A stretch of DNA of 11,567 nucleotides from JAVXTH01 sp036642795 (GTDB taxonomy: Bacteria > Bacillota_I > Bacilli_A > Erysipelotrichales > Erysipelotrichaceae): NCBI GenBank assembly GCA_036642795.1, contig JAVXTH010000038.1, positions 1 to 11,567 of the forward strand, written 5' to 3'. Both the position numbers and the translations under genes were made by a program. The first letter of the stretch is position 1; the number at the start of each line of letters is the position of its first letter. This document shows positions 1-7,202 of the stretch, piece by piece. Under the pieces are notes generated by a model, which was not told where the DNA came from, searched no databases, and worked only from the letters and a program-made list of their open reading frames with translations.

Positions 1-579
1 GTATTATCTAAGTTATTAACCATCTTTAATTTATTTATTCCCAATGCAATCCCTTTTATCAACAGTGGCCAAGAATTTTATGAGCGACAACCGATGAATA
101 CAGGTTTAGATTGTGACAAAGATAGTGCTTATGTATTAGATAAAAAAGATCCAAGGTTTGGTAAGTTAGCCTTATTTGATCGCTTCTATTTTGATTATAC
201 AAAGGATAATTTTAATGAATTACCTTCCTTACTTGAAGGTTTCAATAAATGGCGAAATAAATATATCGATGAAATTGTTGATTTGAGTAAGCATGTACCC
301 GTTTGGTTTGATTCACCGAAAGATTATGGGATTGGTTTTACTTACATCAAAAAAGATTCAGCCTTAATGATTGTAGCAAATTGTGATGTATATAATACCG
401 CTTACCTATGCATTCATGGAGAAAACTTATTACCAGAGTTACCCTTTAAAATACAAAGCATTCGCCAAGTATATTCAACTGAAAACAGTTTTATTCATGA
501 TGTAAACATGGATGATCATCAAAATCTTCCATTAGCCTTTATTCCCGGCGAAGTTAAATGTATTGAATTTAAATCATAA
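1..579 (+). CDS. GH13 alpha-amylase family glycosidase, C-terminal part (5' end outside the window)
   Basis: The reading frame is open from the first base and runs to TAA, showing 192 residues. The ATG at 94 is internal, because the 31 codons before it already encode conserved GH13 sequence. Visible residues 19-25 (FINSGQE) and 30-37 (QPMNTGLD) match the end of a GH13 (alpha/beta)8 barrel, where a G-Q/N-E turn follows beta-strand 8. The block GKLALFDRFYFDY (54-66) is a common segment after it in bacterial amylases and glycosidases. The last 80 or so residues look like the usual small beta-sandwich C domain. The catalytic Asp/Glu residues lie upstream and cannot be checked, so substrate and subfamily are unknown. 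Given the neighbours, an intracellular maltodextrin or alpha-glucan hydrolase is most likely (inference). It is convergent with the pullulanase gene. Confidence 0.85.
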   Translation, partial: VLSKLLTIFNLFIPNAIPFINSGQEFYERQPMNTGLDCDKDSAYVLDKKDPRFGKLALFDRFYFDYTKDNFNELPSLLEGFNKWRNKYIDEIVDLSKHVPVWFDSPKDYGIGFTYIKKDSALMIVANCDVYNTAYLCIHGENLLPELPFKIQSIRQVYSTENSFIHDVNMDDHQNLPLAFIPGEVKCIEFKS

Positions 580-582
580 AAG

Positions 583-608
583 AAGCCTAAGAAAATATTC
601 TTAGGCTT
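583..608. terminator. Bidirectional intrinsic terminator between convergent genes
   Basis: A perfect 11-bp stem (583-593 with 598-608) has a 4-base loop and is followed on the + strand by T607-T611. On the - strand the stem is followed by CTTTTA. It starts 3 bases after the GH13 stop and ends 21 bases past the pullulanase stop, so one hairpin can end both converging transcripts. Confidence 0.9.
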
Positions 609-629
609 TTTATATGCAGTTTATCTAAC

Positions 630-2747
630 TTAATGGTTAAGTGAGAATACATACGTATGATAAGGTAAAAACATTGTTGTCTTTGTTTTTTGACCTAACT
701 GTAAGCCATTATCATACAACAAACAATATTCTTGTTTGAAGTTATAGTTAAATGCATTTTCACTTGGGTTAAAGACTACAATTAGATCATTCTTTTCATC
801 TTTTATTTTATATAATAAAACTTTTTGTTCGATATCTTCAAAGGATACATGATCATTAACAGCTTGCGTTGTATCATAACGAAAGCAATCATATTTCTTT
901 CTGATTTGAACCAATGCTTTAAAACATTCAACGATGCGACTATAACGATTTCTTCGATCATAATCAATTAAATTAATCGAATCTTTATCTTCATACGTGT
1001 TCGCTAATTGATGTTTATTTCTAGCAAATTCTTGACCACTATGAATAAAAGGAATTCCTTGAGCAAGTAGGGTTGCTGCAAGTAACATCTCATGACGTTG
1101 CATTCTTACTTCACGAGGATCTTCCTTACAACATTCTTTTAACTTATCCCAGGAAGTCATATTATCATGACACTCTACATAATTAATGACGTGCGTTGGT
1201 TTCGTGAACATTTTAGGTCCGCCCTCATCATTGACACTTGCCATTAAAACATTCTTCATAACATCAATTAAATAATAAGCACCACTGACATAGCCTTTTA
1301 CACTTACTTCATTGTTTGAAGTTCGCCCTTTCACAACATCTCGAAAACGATCTGAGAATTGAGCAACATGTTCCATCTTATCATCATTAATGATACTCGC
1401 GCGTATACGGTAATCTAAAAGCGATGGCATATCCCAACCTTCTCCATAAACCATAAAATCAGGATTGAGTTTACTACATTCGTTGTATACTTTATTCATT
1501 GTATCGCAATCTAAAATACCCATAAGATCAAAACGTAACCCATCGATATGATATGTTTCACATAAGAAACGACAACTATCAACAATTAGTTTTTGGGCCA
1601 TTGAACGTGTTGAATCGATATCATTTCCACAGAAACTACCATTGGATAGTTCCCCTGCTTCATTCATTTGGAAATAATAATAAGGCACTACTTTATTAAT
1701 CGATACTTCATCTATATCATAAACATGATTAAATACGACATCTAAGTTAACTCTTATTCCAGCCTTATGGCACTCTTCAACAAGTTTTGAGAACTCTAAA
1801 ATACGACTGTAAGGATTATTAGCATCGCTTGCATAACTACCCTCTAAACAGAAGTATTGAACTGGATCATAGCCCCAATTATAGAATTTATCTTGATAGT
1901 TTTCATCGACACTACCAAAATCTAATACCGGTAATAATTGCACATGCGTAATATCAAGTGATTTTAAATAAGAAAAACCAGTCATTTTCTTTTTTGTTTC
2001 TTCATTCTCTTCCACAAAAGCTAAATAAGTACCAGGATGGCTTACTCCCATATTTTTTTGAATCGTGAAATCACGTACGCTTGCTTCATAGATAATCGCA
2101 TCACAATAGCTCTTTAATTCTGGTAGCGGATATTGTTTGCTTTTAATCTTACTTCGATCAACAATCGCACTACATTTATGATTCGCATTTGATGCGATAC
2201 CATAAGGATCTAATGCTTCATTCCATTTTCCATTCACTCGAACCAAATAAACATAAGTAGCATTTTCTAAGTCTTTATGAACCTCACAGCGAAAAACCCC
2301 AAAGTCACTTTTTAACATCTCTTCACTTAGAATCATGTTACCTTTTTTAATTTCTACTTTTACCCGATTAGCCGTTGGTGCCCAAAGCGCAAATGACGTA
2401 TGATTCTTATAATAAGTAGCTCCTAAATCATTCCCTTTATAAGTATATAATTCATCGAACAAAGGTTGCTTTACAATATAGGCATACTCTAAAATCGTAC
2501 TTCTTGCATGTTGATGAATCACTTCATATTCCTCACCAATTACAATGGCCTCTTTTAATCTCAACGTAAATCGTTGATAGTTTTGTTGCGTATGTTCAAT
2601 GGATTCAATCATTAAATCTTGGATTAAACCTTTTTGATTCCGTAAATAAAACTGTGAACTCTTGCCATCATAACTATTAATTGATAAATAAACTATAATC
2701 TTATCAAAATCATCTAAATATGCTTCATAATATTTTTGTTGCCTCAT
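630..2747 (-). CDS. pulA: Type I pullulanase (GH13), cytoplasmic alpha-glucan debranching enzyme
   Basis: 705 residues. Hydrolyses alpha-1,6 branch points of pullulan, limit dextrins and glycogen. The pullulanase signature YNWGYDP is at 289-295. The four GH13 regions follow in order: DVVFNH (336-341), DGLRFDLMG (402-410, nucleophile D407), VYGEGWD (433-439, acid/base E436) and ECHDN (525-529, stabiliser D528). FIHSGQEF (567-574) closes the barrel. Residues 1-100 or so resemble the N-terminal accessory module of type I pullulanases, and a CBM48-like stretch follows (about 105-195, with FALWAPTA at 119-126). There is no signal peptide, so it should act inside the cell on stored or imported glucan. 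The start is supported by AAAGGTGAT 6 bases upstream. Near glgB and glgP it probably does the debranching that GlgX does elsewhere (inference). Length is normal for short type I pullulanases. Confidence 0.95.
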   Translation of the reverse strand: MRQQKYYEAYLDDFDKIIVYLSINSYDGKSSQFYLRNQKGLIQDLMIESIEHTQQNYQRFTLRLKEAIVIGEEYEVIHQHARSTILEYAYIVKQPLFDELYTYKGNDLGATYYKNHTSFALWAPTANRVKVEIKKGNMILSEEMLKSDFGVFRCEVHKDLENATYVYLVRVNGKWNEALDPYGIASNANHKCSAIVDRSKIKSKQYPLPELKSYCDAIIYEASVRDFTIQKNMGVSHPGTYLAFVEENEETKKKMTGFSYLKSLDITHVQLLPVLDFGSVDENYQDKFYNWGYDPVQYFCLEGSYASDANNPYSRILEFSKLVEECHKAGIRVNLDVVFNHVYDIDEVSINKVVPYYYFQMNEAGELSNGSFCGNDIDSTRSMAQKLIVDSCRFLCETYHIDGLRFDLMGILDCDTMNKVYNECSKLNPDFMVYGEGWDMPSLLDYRIRASIINDDKMEHVAQFSDRFRDVVKGRTSNNEVSVKGYVSGAYYLIDVMKNVLMASVNDEGGPKMFTKPTHVINYVECHDNMTSWDKLKECCKEDPREVRMQRHEMLLAATLLAQGIPFIHSGQEFARNKHQLANTYEDKDSINLIDYDRRNRYSRIVECFKALVQIRKKYDCFRYDTTQAVNDHVSFEDIEQKVLLYKIKDEKNDLIVVFNPSENAFNYNFKQEYCLLYDNGLQLGQKTKTTMFLPYHTYVFSLNH

Positions 2748-2773
2748 TTTATCACCTTTATTTTCTTTTTCTT

Positions 2774-2784
2774 ATTGTATCATA
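2774..2784 (-). promoter_or_regulatory. Candidate extended -10 promoter for pulA
   Basis: Read on the - strand, TATGATACAAT contains a -10 hexamer TACAAT preceded by the TGn extension, about 26 bases before the pulA start. The matching -35 position is poor (ACATTT), as is usual for extended -10 promoters. It lies after the glgP terminator, so pulA probably has its own transcript. Confidence 0.55.
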
Positions 2785-2840
2785 ATTAAGATTCAAAATG
2801 TATCGAAGATAAGTTAGTTATATTTTTTTAAGCCAAAATA

Positions 2841-2873
2841 AAACTTTCCAAATCATTAAAATTTAGAAAGTTT
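2841..2873 (-). terminator. Intrinsic terminator of glgP
   Basis: A 13-bp stem (2841-2853 with 2861-2873) and 7-base loop begin 6 bases after the glgP stop. The single DNA mismatch becomes a U.G wobble only in the - strand RNA, and a T-rich run (TATTTT) follows on that strand. It acts in the direction of glgP. Confidence 0.8.
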
Positions 2874-2879
2874 CACTTG

Positions 2880-5294
2880 TTATTTTACTTTTACTGGATG
2901 AATGTCCCATATTTCATCTGCATATTGTTTAATCGTTCGATCACTTGAGAAATAACCCGATTGAGCAATATTGATTAAACACATTTTAGCCCATTCACTT
3001 TGATTCTTATAACGCTCTTGAACATTTTCTTGAGCTTTACAATAAGCATCAAAATCCGCTAAGATTAAATATTCATCATTTTTAAACATTAATTCATTAT
3101 AAACAATTCGGAAATCTTCTTTATCTTCAGAGAAACTACCATCAATTAAAGCATCAATAACTTTTTTAATGGTTTCATTCTTATGATAAATATCCCATAC
3201 ATTGTATTTGTTTTCATGTTTAATTAAACTTACTTCATCACTTCTTAAACCAAAGATTTCAGCATTTTCCATTCCGACTTTTTCAACAATTTCCACATTA
3301 GCACCATCCATCGTACCAATTGTAATTGCCCCATTCATCATGAATTTCATATTGCCTGTTCCACTTGCTTCTTTTCCTGCCGTAGATATTTGTTCACTTA
3401 CATCTGCTGCATTCATTAATATTTCCGCAATCGATACACCATAATTAGGAATGAAGACCACTTTCATATATTGATTGATTTCACTATCATTATTAACCAC
3501 ATCACCAATACAATTAATCAACTTGATTACTTGTTTCGCAAACAAATACGATGGTGCTGCTTTTGCGGCAAAGATAAATGTTCGTGGACTAATTCTAAAG
3601 CTTGGATCTTCCTTCATTTTCTGGTAGAGATATATAATATGCATCACATTTAATAATTGGCGTTTATACGCATGAAGCCTTTTTGCTTGAACATCAAAGA
3701 TGGAATCAACATTAACTTCAACACCGACATTTTCTTTAATGTATTGAGCTAATACAAGTTTTCTAGTTCTTTTCACTTCCATAAATTCTTCTTGAAGTTT
3801 TTTATCGTTCACATGCTTCATTAAATCAATTAGATGTTGAGGTTGATTGTTATAAGTTGTACCAATCGTTTTATCTAATAAGGCTTTTAATTCAGGATTT
3901 GAATATAATAACCAACGACGATGTGTAATACCATTGGTTTTATTATTGAATTTTTCTGGCATAATTTCATAAAATGCTTTAAATACATCTTGGATTAAAA
4001 TCTGCGTATGCAAAGCTGCTACTCCATTAACACTATGAGAACCAACAATCGCAAGATTTGCCATATGAACTTGTCCATCTTTTAGAATTGCTACTGAATT
4101 TAATAAATCCAAACGGTGGTATTCATGTTCAAGTTTATATTCAAAACGATGATGAATTTCATCAATGATTAAATAAATTCTTGGTAACAATTTTTGAATA
4201 TAAGCAATTGGCCATTTTTCTAATGCTTCCGCAAGTACCGTATGATTTGTATAAGAAATCGTTTCAGTTGTGATTGCCCATGCTTCATCCCATTCATATT
4301 CATATTCATCTAATAAGATTCTCATCATTTCAGGAATTGCTAATACTGGATGAGTATCATTTAATTGAATACAATTCTTTTTCGCAAAATTATCCAAAGA
4401 AGGATAAACTCTTAAATGTGCTTTTATAATTTGTGATATTCCCGCAGATACAAAGAAATATTCTTGTTTTACCCTTAACATTCTACCTTTTTCAGTTGAA
4501 TCATCCGGATAAACATTTTGACAAATTGCTTTAATATCGGCAATATACTTACCGAAGTTTTCCGCATTCGTAGCATCTTCCGCAGGTTCTGCACTCCATA
4601 GACGTAGGGTATTCGTAACCTTTGTGTCTTTACCTACAATAGGTACATCATAAGGTACAGCGGATACAATTTGATCTGGGATATGATTTACTTTTGTTTT
4701 CCCATTTTCATCCATGTACATTTCGATTCTTCCACCAAAGTTAACATTAACGGCATGTTTGGGTTTTCTTACTTCCCATATATTGCCTAGTTTAAGCCAT
4801 TGATCCGGCACTTCAATTTGTTCATGATCAACAATTTTTTGTTTAAACAAACCATATTCATAACGAATACAGTTGCCATGTCCCGCTAAATCTAAAGAAG
4901 CAAGGGAATCTAAAAAGCAGGCTGCTAATCGACCAAGGCCACCATTACCAAGCCCAGCATCACTTTCCATCTCTTCAATTTCATTTATATCCAAACCTAA
5001 ATCAGCAAGTCCTTCTTTTACAATATCATAAATGCCTAGGTTCATTAAATTACTTGTCAATAATCGTCCAATTAAGAACTCCATTGAAAAGTAAAACATT
5101 TGTTTTTGTTCGTTTTGAGCAATACTTTCCTTTGTTGCTTTCCAATGTACACTAGCATAGTCTCTTACCATTGTACCTAATACCATGTATTTCTCAGTTT
5201 TGTGTGCCTGTTCAATCGAGCGACCATATTTTTCTACAATACGACGTCGAAATTCTTTTTTAAATTCTTCTTTATCACTAAATTTATTTAACAT
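2880..5294 (-). CDS. glgP: Glycogen/maltodextrin phosphorylase (GT35)
   Basis: 804 residues, full family length. Uses phosphate and PLP to release glucose-1-phosphate from non-reducing ends of alpha-1,4-glucan, in the cytoplasm. Visible family blocks: FSMEFLIGR (69-77), GLGNGGLGRLAACFLDSLA (114-132), LNDTHPVLAIPE (311-322), KTNGITHRRW (452-461), DVQAKRLHAYKRQLLN (534-549) and the PLP signature EASGTGNMKF (642-651) with Schiff-base lysine K650. There is no transmembrane or signal segment. The ATG is supported by GAGAGG seven to eight bases upstream and by a good promoter at 5323-5351. A strong terminator follows. Glycogen and maltodextrin phosphorylases cannot be separated from sequence alone; the branching enzyme nearby favours glycogen. 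Its product feeds the phosphoglucomutase encoded at the other end of the block. Confidence 0.97.
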   Translation of the reverse strand: MLNKFSDKEEFKKEFRRRIVEKYGRSIEQAHKTEKYMVLGTMVRDYASVHWKATKESIAQNEQKQMFYFSMEFLIGRLLTSNLMNLGIYDIVKEGLADLGLDINEIEEMESDAGLGNGGLGRLAACFLDSLASLDLAGHGNCIRYEYGLFKQKIVDHEQIEVPDQWLKLGNIWEVRKPKHAVNVNFGGRIEMYMDENGKTKVNHIPDQIVSAVPYDVPIVGKDTKVTNTLRLWSAEPAEDATNAENFGKYIADIKAICQNVYPDDSTEKGRMLRVKQEYFFVSAGISQIIKAHLRVYPSLDNFAKKNCIQLNDTHPVLAIPEMMRILLDEYEYEWDEAWAITTETISYTNHTVLAEALEKWPIAYIQKLLPRIYLIIDEIHHRFEYKLEHEYHRLDLLNSVAILKDGQVHMANLAIVGSHSVNGVAALHTQILIQDVFKAFYEIMPEKFNNKTNGITHRRWLLYSNPELKALLDKTIGTTYNNQPQHLIDLMKHVNDKKLQEEFMEVKRTRKLVLAQYIKENVGVEVNVDSIFDVQAKRLHAYKRQLLNVMHIIYLYQKMKEDPSFRISPRTFIFAAKAAPSYLFAKQVIKLINCIGDVVNNDSEINQYMKVVFIPNYGVSIAEILMNAADVSEQISTAGKEASGTGNMKFMMNGAITIGTMDGANVEIVEKVGMENAEIFGLRSDEVSLIKHENKYNVWDIYHKNETIKKVIDALIDGSFSEDKEDFRIVYNELMFKNDEYLILADFDAYCKAQENVQERYKNQSEWAKMCLINIAQSGYFSSDRTIKQYADEIWDIHPVKVK

Positions 5295-5322
5295 GTTATA
5301 CCTCTCATCTTATACTTGCTAT

Positions 5323-5351
5323 ATTTTACCATATATTACCATCTCATTCAA
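5323..5351 (-). promoter_or_regulatory. Promoter of glgP
   Basis: On the - strand, -35 TTGAAT (5346-5351) and -10 TAAAAT (5323-5328) are exactly 17 bases apart. The -10 is preceded by TGG, an extended -10. Expected start of transcription is near 5316, giving a leader of about 20 bases that contains the GAGAGG ribosome site at 5301-5306. Confidence 0.75.
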
Positions 5352-5410
5352 CAAAGCAGCTGCGTTGATTTGACTTAAAAAAGTGGTTCAACCTCATCTT
5401 ATGATAATAT

Positions 5411-5435
5411 AAGAAAAGTGTTAAAAACTTTTCTT
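5411..5435 (-). terminator. Weak A/T-rich hairpin after the threonine dehydratase gene
   Basis: A 9-bp stem (5411-5419 with 5427-5435) and 7-base loop touch the stop codon of the upstream gene. The stem has only two G/C pairs, and the following - strand bases (ATATTAT) are not a clean T run. Termination here is likely partial, so some read-through into glgP is possible. Confidence 0.4.
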
Positions 5436-6409
5436 TATTGATACTTATTTAGTAGTTTCAACATTAATTTACTATCAATATTACCTCCAGATATTACAAT
5501 CGCAATATGCTGGCCATCAATTTGTTCTAAATAATCCATAACCGCAGCGACACCAACCGCACCGGCTGGTTCTACAACAAGCTTTTCTGAATTAATCATA
5601 TGCACAATTGCTTTTTCAATTGAGCTTTCCTTTACCGCAATATAATCATCCACATAGTCTTCGGCCATATCATAACAAAGTTTACCAATTCCCCCTACTA
5701 AAGCATCACAAATGGATGGTTCAGTTGGATATTCTTCATAAAAGACATGATCTTCTAATGCTTTGATCAAGGCAGGACATGCTTGGGTTTGAATACCAAT
5801 TACCTTAACGGAAGGCTTAATCGCTTTGGCAGCAACTGCGATACCAGTTAACATGCCACCTCCCCCAATGGGAACTAGGATGGTATCAATCGCTGGATTT
5901 TGTTTTAATATTTCAATCGCAATCGTTCCTTGTCCTGCATAAACATAGGGATCATCATAATAAGAATCAATAAAAGTCATCTGATGATCTTTAATATACT
6001 TCATCCCTAGTGTGTGGGCTCCATCATAATTCTCTCCCATTAAAATTACTTCTCCACCAAAGTACTTAATCTTTTCGATTTTACTAAGCGGTGTTGTTTT
6101 AGGAACAATGATAACAGCCTTTTTAATACCCAACATATTAGCGGCATAACTAACTGCAATTCCATGATTACCCGAAGAAACCGTAGAAACGCCTAATTCT
6201 TTTTCAGCTTCACTCATTGATAGCATTTTATTTAAAGCTCCACGAATTTTAAAGGCTTTGATTGATTGTAAATTTTCACATTTAAAATATACTTGTTGAT
6301 CCCCTTTACTTAAATAAATGGAATGCTCAAGTGGTGTTTGATATACATAGGGTTGAATTCTTTTATATGCATCTTCAACATCTTGAAACGTTAGCTTATC
6401 TTTCTTCAT
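5435..6409 (-). CDS. Threonine ammonia-lyase / serine dehydratase-like PLP enzyme (fold type II)
   Basis: 324 residues. The family deaminates threonine to 2-oxobutanoate plus ammonia (or serine to pyruvate); close relatives are serine racemases. KCENLQ (43-48) leads into AFKIRGA (52-58) with the PLP lysine K54. SSGNHG (78-83) contacts the substrate/cofactor, the glycine loop GGGGM (182-186) binds the PLP phosphate, and SGGN (307-310) lies near the pyridine nitrogen. The protein ends after the catalytic core with no C-terminal ACT domain, so it should not be feedback-inhibited by isoleucine as biosynthetic IlvA is. It resembles the catabolic TdcB type or a serine racemase; the reaction is not fixed by sequence. 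A strong AAGGAG sits 5 bases before the ATG. No branched-chain amino-acid gene is nearby, and its position in a glycogen block is unexplained. Confidence 0.88.
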   Translation of the reverse strand: MKKDKLTFQDVEDAYKRIQPYVYQTPLEHSIYLSKGDQQVYFKCENLQSIKAFKIRGALNKMLSMSEAEKELGVSTVSSGNHGIAVSYAANMLGIKKAVIIVPKTTPLSKIEKIKYFGGEVILMGENYDGAHTLGMKYIKDHQMTFIDSYYDDPYVYAGQGTIAIEILKQNPAIDTILVPIGGGGMLTGIAVAAKAIKPSVKVIGIQTQACPALIKALEDHVFYEEYPTEPSICDALVGGIGKLCYDMAEDYVDDYIAVKESSIEKAIVHMINSEKLVVEPAGAVGVAAVMDYLEQIDGQHIAIVISGGNIDSKLMLKLLNKYQ

Positions 6410-6438
6410 ACCGGCTCCTTATCTCACTTAGAATGAAA

Positions 6439-6468
6439 GAACGACAACCTAAGAATTGATTGTCGTTC
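6439..6468 (-). terminator. Intrinsic terminator or attenuator between the bactofilin pair and the dehydratase gene
   Basis: A perfect 9-bp stem GAACGACAA / TTGTCGTTC (6439-6447 with 6460-6468) with a 12-base loop starts 6 bases after the bactofilin stop. On the - strand it is followed by TTTCATT. Only 18 bases separate it from the dehydratase AAGGAG, too few for a promoter. Confidence 0.7.
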
Positions 6469-6474
6469 ACTGTT

Positions 6475-7158
6475 TTAATCTTCTATATAAACTGTTTTCG
6501 CAATCATCACTTGTCCTTGAAGGATTGAGCCATAATTACTTTCAATACTTGTCGTTTTAACATCACCTAGAATAGCTGCCGTTGACGCTAAAGAAACTAA
6601 TTGTTCTGCATCAACATCGCCTTTAATTCTACCTGCACATATAATATTGTCTGCTCTTACATTACCAACAATATAAGAACCTTCACCTAGTTCAAGATTT
6701 CCATCACAAATAACATTACCCTGAATCCTAGCTTTATGTAGCGTTGCATTCAAGCAATGAAGATCACCCTTCAAATCGCCATGAATAGCTAAATCACTAC
6801 TACATTCAATATTTCCAATTAACGTACCATCAAGAATTAAATTACCCGTTGATGTGATATCCCCAACAATCCTAGAATCTTTCGCAATCGTTGTCGTGTA
6901 ACCAGCTCTTTCATCAACTTCATGGTGGATTGTAGGTTCTTCAGCTTCAATGTTTGTGTTGCTAGAATAAACATCTTCCTTATAAACATCTTCCTTAAAA
7001 GGTGATTCACATTCCTCTGCAGTTGTTTCCATATATCTTTCAATTAAGGCCGCTTCATCTTCTAAGTCTGTAGTAACTTCTTCTTCATCACTATGAATCT
7101 TTTCATACAATTCTTTTTGATTTTTATACCAATCATTTTGCTTCTTATACCACTTCAT
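6475..7158 (-). CDS. Bactofilin (polymer-forming cytoskeletal protein) with long acidic N-terminal extension
   Basis: 227 residues. Bactofilins self-assemble without nucleotide into filaments built from a right-handed beta-helix; they act as scaffolds under the membrane. Residues 89-225 or so are the bactofilin core: eight G-[DNQ] turns at G99, 115, 131, 147, 165, 180, 198 and 215 mark helix rungs 15-18 residues long. The N-terminal 88 residues are different. They open with an aromatic/basic heptad pattern (WYKKQND, WYKNQKE, LYEK; 3-20), continue as a very acidic linker and contain a KEDVY tandem repeat (55-64). No transmembrane segment is present. The start is supported by AAAGGGAG 7 bases upstream. 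It lies 44 bases after its paralogue, almost certainly in one transcript. The pair recalls the tandem bactofilins of Bacillus subtilis (YhbE/YhbF); role here unknown. Confidence 0.87.
   Translation of the reverse strand: MKWYKKQNDWYKNQKELYEKIHSDEEEVTTDLEDEAALIERYMETTAEECESPFKEDVYKEDVYSSNTNIEAEEPTIHHEVDERAGYTTTIAKDSRIVGDITSTGNLILDGTLIGNIECSSDLAIHGDLKGDLHCLNATLHKARIQGNVICDGNLELGEGSYIVGNVRADNIICAGRIKGDVDAEQLVSLASTAAILGDVKTTSIESNYGSILQGQVMIAKTVYIED
6968..6997 (-). repeat. Perfect 2 x 15-bp tandem repeat inside the bactofilin linker
   Basis: Two adjacent, identical copies of TAAACATCTTCCTTA (+ strand) occupy 6968-6982 and 6983-6997. The unit is five codons, so the frame is kept and the protein reads KEDVY-KEDVY at residues 55-64. 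The lack of any base difference suggests recent slippage or duplication. Confidence 0.9.
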
Positions 7159-7202
7159 TGTTTTTCTCCCTTTCTATTAATACCATTTATGATTATGTTG
7201 AT

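Noticed and set aside
94..579. Complete small gene starting at the ATG at 94
   Set aside because: The same frame is open and encodes conserved GH13 sequence from base 1, so the gene begins before the window.
3202..3653. Two + strand open frames of 80 and 60 codons inside glgP
   Set aside because: Both are antisense to conserved phosphorylase sequence (including the PLP signature) and lack ribosome sites; reverse-strand shadows.
5185..5373. 62-codon + strand frame across the glgP start
   Set aside because: Antisense to the GlgP N-terminus and its promoter, no ribosome site, no recognisable product.
6837..7043. 68-codon - strand frame within the long bactofilin gene
   Set aside because: Out of frame with a gene whose bactofilin core is unmistakable; its internal repeat only reflects the 15-bp DNA duplication.
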